In this document: positions 14,846 to 18,966 of the stretch, in pieces
How positions within the stretch are numbered: position 1 is the first letter of the stretch
How the letters are laid out: the number at the start of each line of letters is the position of its first letter
DNA from: Skeletonema tropicum
Taxonomy: Eukaryota; Bacillariophyta; Thalassiosirophyceae; Thalassiosirales; Thalassiosiraceae
Direction of reading: 5' to 3'
Assembly: GCA_037178625.1 (NCBI GenBank)
Contig: JAWZXG010000097.1
Coordinates: forward strand, 1-18,966
Length of the DNA stretch: 18,966 bases
Notes under the pieces: generated by a model
The model's input: only the letters and a program-made list of their open reading frames with translations
Database searches by the model: none
Told to the model about the DNA's origin: nothing
Made by a program: the position numbers and the translations under genes

Positions 14846-16561
14846 TTATTGGTTTACCTCTATCTTTCCATTTGCAACTTGATTGAGAAATTCAGAGTAT
14901 TGAATCTTGAGGGAAAGATCGCCTTCGTCATCACTATTGCCATCATCATCTAGTAATCTCGCAACAAATCGAAGTGGTCGGTACGCCTCCGATCGTGTAT
15001 ACCTCGCTTCTTCCGTCCCCATCTTACCACCCACATCATCGGGGTGACGATACGCAACTAATTCATCGGCAATACTCCACGATATCAATTCAAACCCTGC
15101 TACTTGTAACATATCTTTCAATTGTTCCACTGTGGGACGTAAAAGGGCACAGGGATGCCATTGGACTGGACCACAGTTGACCCATATCCCATTCCTATCG
15201 AGCATATGCTTCATTATGTAAATGTATTCGTAAATATTGGTGGCAGTATCAATAAAGAAGGAAGTTGCAATGACATCGTACTGGTTTTGCTTTGATTGTT
15301 GTGAGTAGGTTGATACAAAGTCACCTATTGTGAAGGATAGATTGGGATGTGTCCCTGTTAGATCATGGTAGTGTTTGTAGGAGTTGATAGCATGTTGATC
15401 GGGGAATACCTCCATTTCAAATCGTTTCCTGGCATCGATTTCATTGACTTGTGGATCCGATAAGAATGGATATATATCTGACTGTAACAGTTGCTTGATT
15501 TCCTCTTGCTGTTGCTGCTGCTGTTGAAGCATTTTGAGTACGTTTTGTGCAGCAAATATCATCGTGACGGAACTATCATTTGCCTCGACAAGAGGCTGCA
15601 CTCCCTTTTCAATCAAGTCTCTGCAAGTAGATACTTCATACGCCAAACGGCCCAACCCTGCCCCCGGAATAAGAACACGAAGATGACTGCCAGGATGTCG
15701 TGTATAAGTATAAAAATATTGTACAATGGAACGAACAATCCACATGATCGTATCCTCGCGACACGGAGCAGCACCCAATGTCCAATCTCGTGCAGTGTGA
15801 TGAATCACTTGAAGTGCTGTATCATAACCATCCGTCTCCTTGTTGGTTTCTCCCCCCTCGATCAGACCGCCATTGCCCATGAGTTGGCCCAAATCGTCGT
15901 AGTCGCCGGTGCTCCCTCCTGCTAATGCGGATGGGATGAAATCTACATGGTCGAATAATGATGATGGCGGAGATGATGATGTTGAAGATTGCCCCCCTTT
16001 AAAATCAGTCGACAATAATAATTGACGAACCACACGATCATTCACAGCCAGACATTCCTCCAAACGATGCCTCTTCTCCATCAACTTGGCAGATAATAAT
16101 AAATGATTATTAGTCGGAGCAACACTTCCATCTCCAATCATAGCGGCATGGCCATCGCTACCCATGAAGCACTTTTCAATTTTCTGACAAAGTTCCAACT
16201 CCACATCAAATGTTCGTCGCATCTTTTCACCGTGTATTTGTTGATAGCCTGTCGCTATGCGATGCAGTTTCTCCCTCACCAGCGTTTCTATTTTGTTGAT
16301 ATCTTCATCAGTAGTGGTGGATAGTTGTTGTTGTTGTTGAGGTACGCTCACTGATGCTTGAATTTGAAATGCATTCGCAAAACTACGAAATGATGATGAA
16401 TCACTTCTCCTTGATGAAAGTATTATTATTGGTGCAGCTAGGAGAGATGCTAGTCGCGGATATTGATTCTGCCGAGCTGCCTTTGCTCGTCGTTGCGTCA
16501 TACTTGATTGCTTGGTTAGGTGAGAGATAGCAACGCTACTGGCTGCGGAGATGAGTACCAT
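14846..16561 (-). CDS. N2227-family SAM methyltransferase (carnosine N-methyltransferase-like), 571 aa
   Basis: The family (human CARNMT1, yeast YNL092W) transfers methyl from S-adenosylmethionine, in animals to the imidazole of carnosine; the diatom substrate is unknown. SAM motif I is VLIPGAGLGRLAYE (296-309), followed by the acidic EANDSS (326-331). TSFFIDTATNIYEYI (433-447) holds Asp438, the likely counterpart of the catalytic Asp of CARNMT1. WVNCGPVQWHP (460-470) holds a His where the family has LGPLLYH. LLRPTVEQLKDMLQVAGFEL (473-492) is the usual helix after it. The N-terminal ~85 residues are Ser/Gln-rich with a hydrophobic LAAPIIILSS and could be a targeting sequence; translation might instead start at Met21 (16501). 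There are poly-Gln stretches at 75-79 and 346-352 and a low-complexity linker at 187-245. No intron; one clean frame to the TAA at 14846-14848. Confidence 0.88.
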   Translation of the reverse strand: MVLISAASSVAISHLTKQSSMTQRRAKAARQNQYPRLASLLAAPIIILSSRRSDSSSFRSFANAFQIQASVSVPQQQQQLSTTTDEDINKIETLVREKLHRIATGYQQIHGEKMRRTFDVELELCQKIEKCFMGSDGHAAMIGDGSVAPTNNHLLLSAKLMEKRHRLEECLAVNDRVVRQLLLSTDFKGGQSSTSSSPPSSLFDHVDFIPSALAGGSTGDYDDLGQLMGNGGLIEGGETNKETDGYDTALQVIHHTARDWTLGAAPCREDTIMWIVRSIVQYFYTYTRHPGSHLRVLIPGAGLGRLAYEVSTCRDLIEKGVQPLVEANDSSVTMIFAAQNVLKMLQQQQQQQEEIKQLLQSDIYPFLSDPQVNEIDARKRFEMEVFPDQHAINSYKHYHDLTGTHPNLSFTIGDFVSTYSQQSKQNQYDVIATSFFIDTATNIYEYIYIMKHMLDRNGIWVNCGPVQWHPCALLRPTVEQLKDMLQVAGFELISWSIADELVAYRHPDDVGGKMGTEEARYTRSEAYRPLRFVARLLDDDGNSDDEGDLSLKIQYSEFLNQVANGKIEVNQ

Positions 16562-16912
16562 GAACAACAAGGCAAGGATCGGTTCAGTTCAAGTGCGACA
16601 AACCAACACACGTCAGACGTCAGTGATGATTGATGATTAGATAAATAAGTGATTAGTTTAGGATGGTATTCAGGAGCTGTTTGATTTGAGATTATTCGAT
16701 GTGTGATGGTCGTGATTCTGATGAGAAGGGAAAATCCGGAAAAGAAGCTTCTCGGGGTCACGAGAAGGGAAAAGCAGCTTCTCGGAGTCATAATTACAAT
16801 AGAGGAATCATATGTAATAATAATATAACAAAAAAAAAGGAATCAGTATTGTATACACGATGTGCCTTTACATAATATCATTTTATGACCATCAACTCAC
16901 TCATGTCCAGTG
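16562..16912. promoter_or_regulatory. upstream region of the methyltransferase gene with repeated stem-loops
   Basis: No gene is supported here. At 16723-16761 and 16762-16790 a block beginning GAGAAGGGAAAA and ending in CTTCTCGG repeats head to tail, the first unit being longer by about 9 bp. In each, GAGAAG and CTTCTC can pair, so two small hairpins stand side by side about 170-230 bp upstream of the ATG. An AT-rich run with A8 follows at 16801-16840. Confidence 0.4.
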
Positions 16913-16932
16913 GACCTGAAAACGTTCAGGTC
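16913..16932. repeat. 20-bp inverted repeat GACCTGAA-aacg-TTCAGGTC
   Basis: Perfect 8-bp arms around a 4-base spacer. It could be a binding site for a dimeric factor or a chance hairpin; nothing beside it decides. Confidence 0.6.
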
Positions 16933-17133
16933 GAGAATAGAATAATAACACTTTCATGCTTGATTTTAGATAATTAGTATTGGTAACGATTTCCATATAT
17001 CTAGTTGAGACTCGTTGATTTGTTTCTTCATTTTTGATCTCCAAGTCCAAGAATCTTCTTTGTTGCGTATGATTCAGCGAATCTACTTCGCCGTGTATGA
17101 TTCGTATTCGGATCGACAGTCGATTGCTGAACA

Positions 17134-17155
17134 GTTTGAGTTTGAGTTTGAGTTT
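17134..17155. repeat. short tandem repeat of GTTTGA
   Basis: Three full copies and a partial fourth of GTTTGA. On the minus strand it yields the Leu-Lys alternation seen in an otherwise unconvincing open frame at 16901-17167, which I do not call as a gene. Confidence 0.7.
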
Positions 17156-17193
17156 GCGAGCGAGCAATGCCGTATGAAAGTATCTGCGAGAAT

Positions 17194-17886
17194 TCAGGGG
17201 GGATCCTCAGTGAAGTTAGGGTCTCTCGGACTGATTGGATTGTTTTGGCTTAAATGATACTCTGCTATGACCTTCTTGATCTGAGCTCTTGGAGGCGGAG
17301 ACGTGCCTTGTTCAGCAGATTGAATGATATCCCTGCACATTTTTCGTAGCTGAGACGGTCGCTTCATCTTCCTCACTTCTTCCTTGATTACTTGGACTTG
17401 GTGACGGTCGCTGAAATGATACATCTGCATCTACATCAGATTCTGATTCAGATGATTGAGTACTCTGAGACATTCGTTTTGGTTGTGGAGGTTGAAGATT
17501 GTTCCAAATTGATACCCTTGCTCTTGCTTCTTTTTGGAGGGTGGGATCTGTTCACACAACGTGACAAATGCCAACGATACCTACTACTACTACCACTAGC
17601 ATCTAATGTACTCAAACGTCGAAAGGGTTGAACATCACGTTCTGCTACTACTACTACAGCTTCACGTTCGGGGCTGTTGGAGTTGCTGCAGCGGAATTGT
17701 GGGCAGCTGCTGCTGCGGTGCATTCGTTGTATCAACTCCCGCAAAGACGCTACTGGTGAGTGCTGCTGCGATTGCGTGACTCTCGATTTTTCGTTTTTCA
17801 TGCGGCGTTGATGTCCCTCTTCCCTTATTCCCATTGGGGTTTAAGCTTTCCCCCCTTTTGCTGCTGTGTCTGTGCTGAAGTTGCAT
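17194..17886 (-). pseudogene. possible broken or spliced low-complexity protein gene
   Basis: Three ATG-started minus-strand frames lie end to end: 17886-17662 (74 aa, His/Gln/Pro-rich), 17834-17448 (128 aa, in another frame, Ser/Arg-rich) and 17430-17194 (78 aa, same frame as the first, with the basic stretch KRPSQLRKMCRDIIQSAEQG). Between them another frame reads a Ser/Glu/Asp-rich run near 17460-17400. The amino-acid make-up is more protein-like than that of the surrounding spacer, but no family is recognised and no reading frame spans the region. It may be a decayed gene, a gene with introns, or chance. Confidence 0.25.
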
Positions 17887-18690
17887 CTCGTAGTATAAGC
17901 GATTGCGGTTGGTTTGAAAAGTACTAATTCCTATCGTACATACTCACGTGGAGAAATGGTGTTTCGGTCAAAAAATCCCCTCACCACCAACAACTAAACA
18001 CCATGACGGCCGCCTTTGTTAGTAGGTTTGCTTCCACTGTGGCAGTACTATCAAAATACATGGCACCGTCAGTAACTACTGCACTTTTGGGCCGCTAATA
18101 ATAGCTGTCTAAAGTGGGCATCTATACACTCAATCTCAACAAAACATCATGGAGTACAAATATTACTTCTTGTGCAAAGGCATTGGGGCTTCTTGATGTT
18201 AACGTTGGCATGGCCCCAGTGGATCATATCATCAAGCATTACAGAAAAGTTTTGGCTAAGTCGTCTTGGGGTCTACGGTATCTGTCACTCTGGAGATAGC
18301 TACTTCGCACGTGTGTCGGAGCACGGGAACCGTCGGAGCTTGCAAATAGTCGATCTGACACCCTCTCTGTTGTTGCTGTAAATTGCTTCCTACCAATCAA
18401 GAACTTCGGCGTCAATTGCCTGTTAATATTGGAATGAAATCGTGCATTTTCTAGAAGCCGCGGTGGGATAGCATGTCCCATCCCTTTGGACTGTCCTCAG
18501 ATGTGGCCGGCCAAAGTAACTCCACTATTACAGTCTCAGACACTCGTGCCAGAAATGACCCATCGGTGTGCACCAAGATATACACCGTACAGCACTCGCA
18601 TGTACTTTGTCTGAGTAGGACGCTCGGCTGAGGAGATAATTCTTTCTGGGGGTGTTTATTGGAAAAGTAGCAAGTCAGTGTACGACGATT
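17887..18690. other. spacer, no supported gene
   Basis: No gene is supported. Short frames on both strands (for example 18172-18381 plus and 18451-18699 minus) lack family resemblance. The only internal structure noticed is a weak inverted similarity between 18301-18321 and 18535-18555. Confidence 0.35.
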
Positions 18691-18740
18691 GAATGTCAAG
18701 CAGGGGGCAGGGGAGAGTGCTGAGTGATACTCGACATTCT
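18691..18740. repeat. hairpin-capable repeat, copy 1
   Basis: Starts GAATGTCAAGC and ends CTCGACATTCT, so the ends pair as GAATGTC/GACATTC. The inner part contains GGGGAGAGTG. A related copy follows at 18872-18912. Confidence 0.5.
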
Positions 18741-18871
18741 CAGGATGGCTTAGAAGTGGTCAGTAATAACACGGAGTTGTCAGTAGCGTGTGAAGTTTGC
18801 GGTAGATGTTACGACGAACGGGTGCGGGGTGATTGCGACATGAATGAAGGTCGTATGATGAGACACATAAC

Positions 18872-18912
18872 AATGTCAAGCGAGGGAGAGTGATTGATTA
18901 GCTCGACATTCT
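18872..18912. repeat. hairpin-capable repeat, copy 2
   Basis: Starts AATGTCAAGCGAGGGAGAGTG and ends GCTCGACATTCT, the same order of words as copy 1 but with a shorter middle. GCTTGACAT at 18916-18924 is a further inverted copy of the starting word, so the repeat family may continue past the window. Confidence 0.5.
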
Positions 18913-18966
18913 AATGCTTGACATGGGTGGTGCTGGAGGTTATATTCAGCATAGCAGTATTGACGT

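Noticed and set aside
18301..18555. Inverted protein-level similarity (ARVSE) between a plus-strand and a minus-strand frame
   Set aside because: Only about 21 bases align with many mismatches, too little to claim a duplicated gene relic.

Overview
The window looks like nuclear DNA of a unicellular eukaryote, most likely a diatom; the genus is not determinable. The reasons are long intron-free coding regions on both strands, AT-rich spacers with simple repeats, no operon-like packing, and gene types common in diatoms: a sigma-like glutathione S-transferase, an arylsulfatase, an N2227/carnosine-methyltransferase-like protein, a TLC-domain relic and arrays of C-x4-C-x9-C-x2-H fingers of the kind often labelled WRKY19-like in diatom gene sets. 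No tRNA, rRNA or CRISPR array is convincing.

Layout. 1-850: spacer and promoter. 851-1522 (+): glutathione S-transferase-like gene, intact. 2394-3021 (+): TLC-domain gene in three frames, probably a pseudogene. 3605-14820: the core of the window, an amplified locus. Its unit is a head-to-head gene pair, a zinc-finger-array gene on the minus strand and an arylsulfatase gene on the plus strand, sharing one intergenic region. I see three units. Unit 1 is Zn1 (3903-4792) with Sulf1 (7095-7715), pushed apart by a 223-bp MITE and a ~1.5-kb non-homologous segment. Unit 2 is Zn2 (8208-9228) with Sulf2 (9733-10342). Unit 3 is Zn3 (11443-12464) with Sulf3 (12964-14820). Only Sulf3 is full length. Sulf1 and Sulf2 are N-terminal fragments cut at the same place and fused to the 3' flank of the next zinc-finger gene, and Sulf2 carries a further ~591-bp insertion just behind it. 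All three zinc-finger copies are frameshifted. In Zn2 and Zn3 the shifts lie mostly in homopolymer runs and at different places, so they are either young pseudogenes or copies hit by sequencing error.

14846-16561 (-): N2227-family methyltransferase, intact, convergent with Sulf3 with 25 bp between the stop codons. 16562-18966: mostly spacer with short inverted and tandem repeats, one doubtful minus-strand coding region near 17.2-17.9 kb, and a pair of related ~45-bp repeats at the right end.

Functionally, Sulf3 is probably a secreted or endomembrane sulfatase and the methyltransferase a cytosolic or organellar SAM enzyme. Nothing shows that they work together. The most informative feature is the recent tandem duplication of the divergent zinc-finger/sulfatase pair, with mobile-element insertions in individual copies that help order the events.
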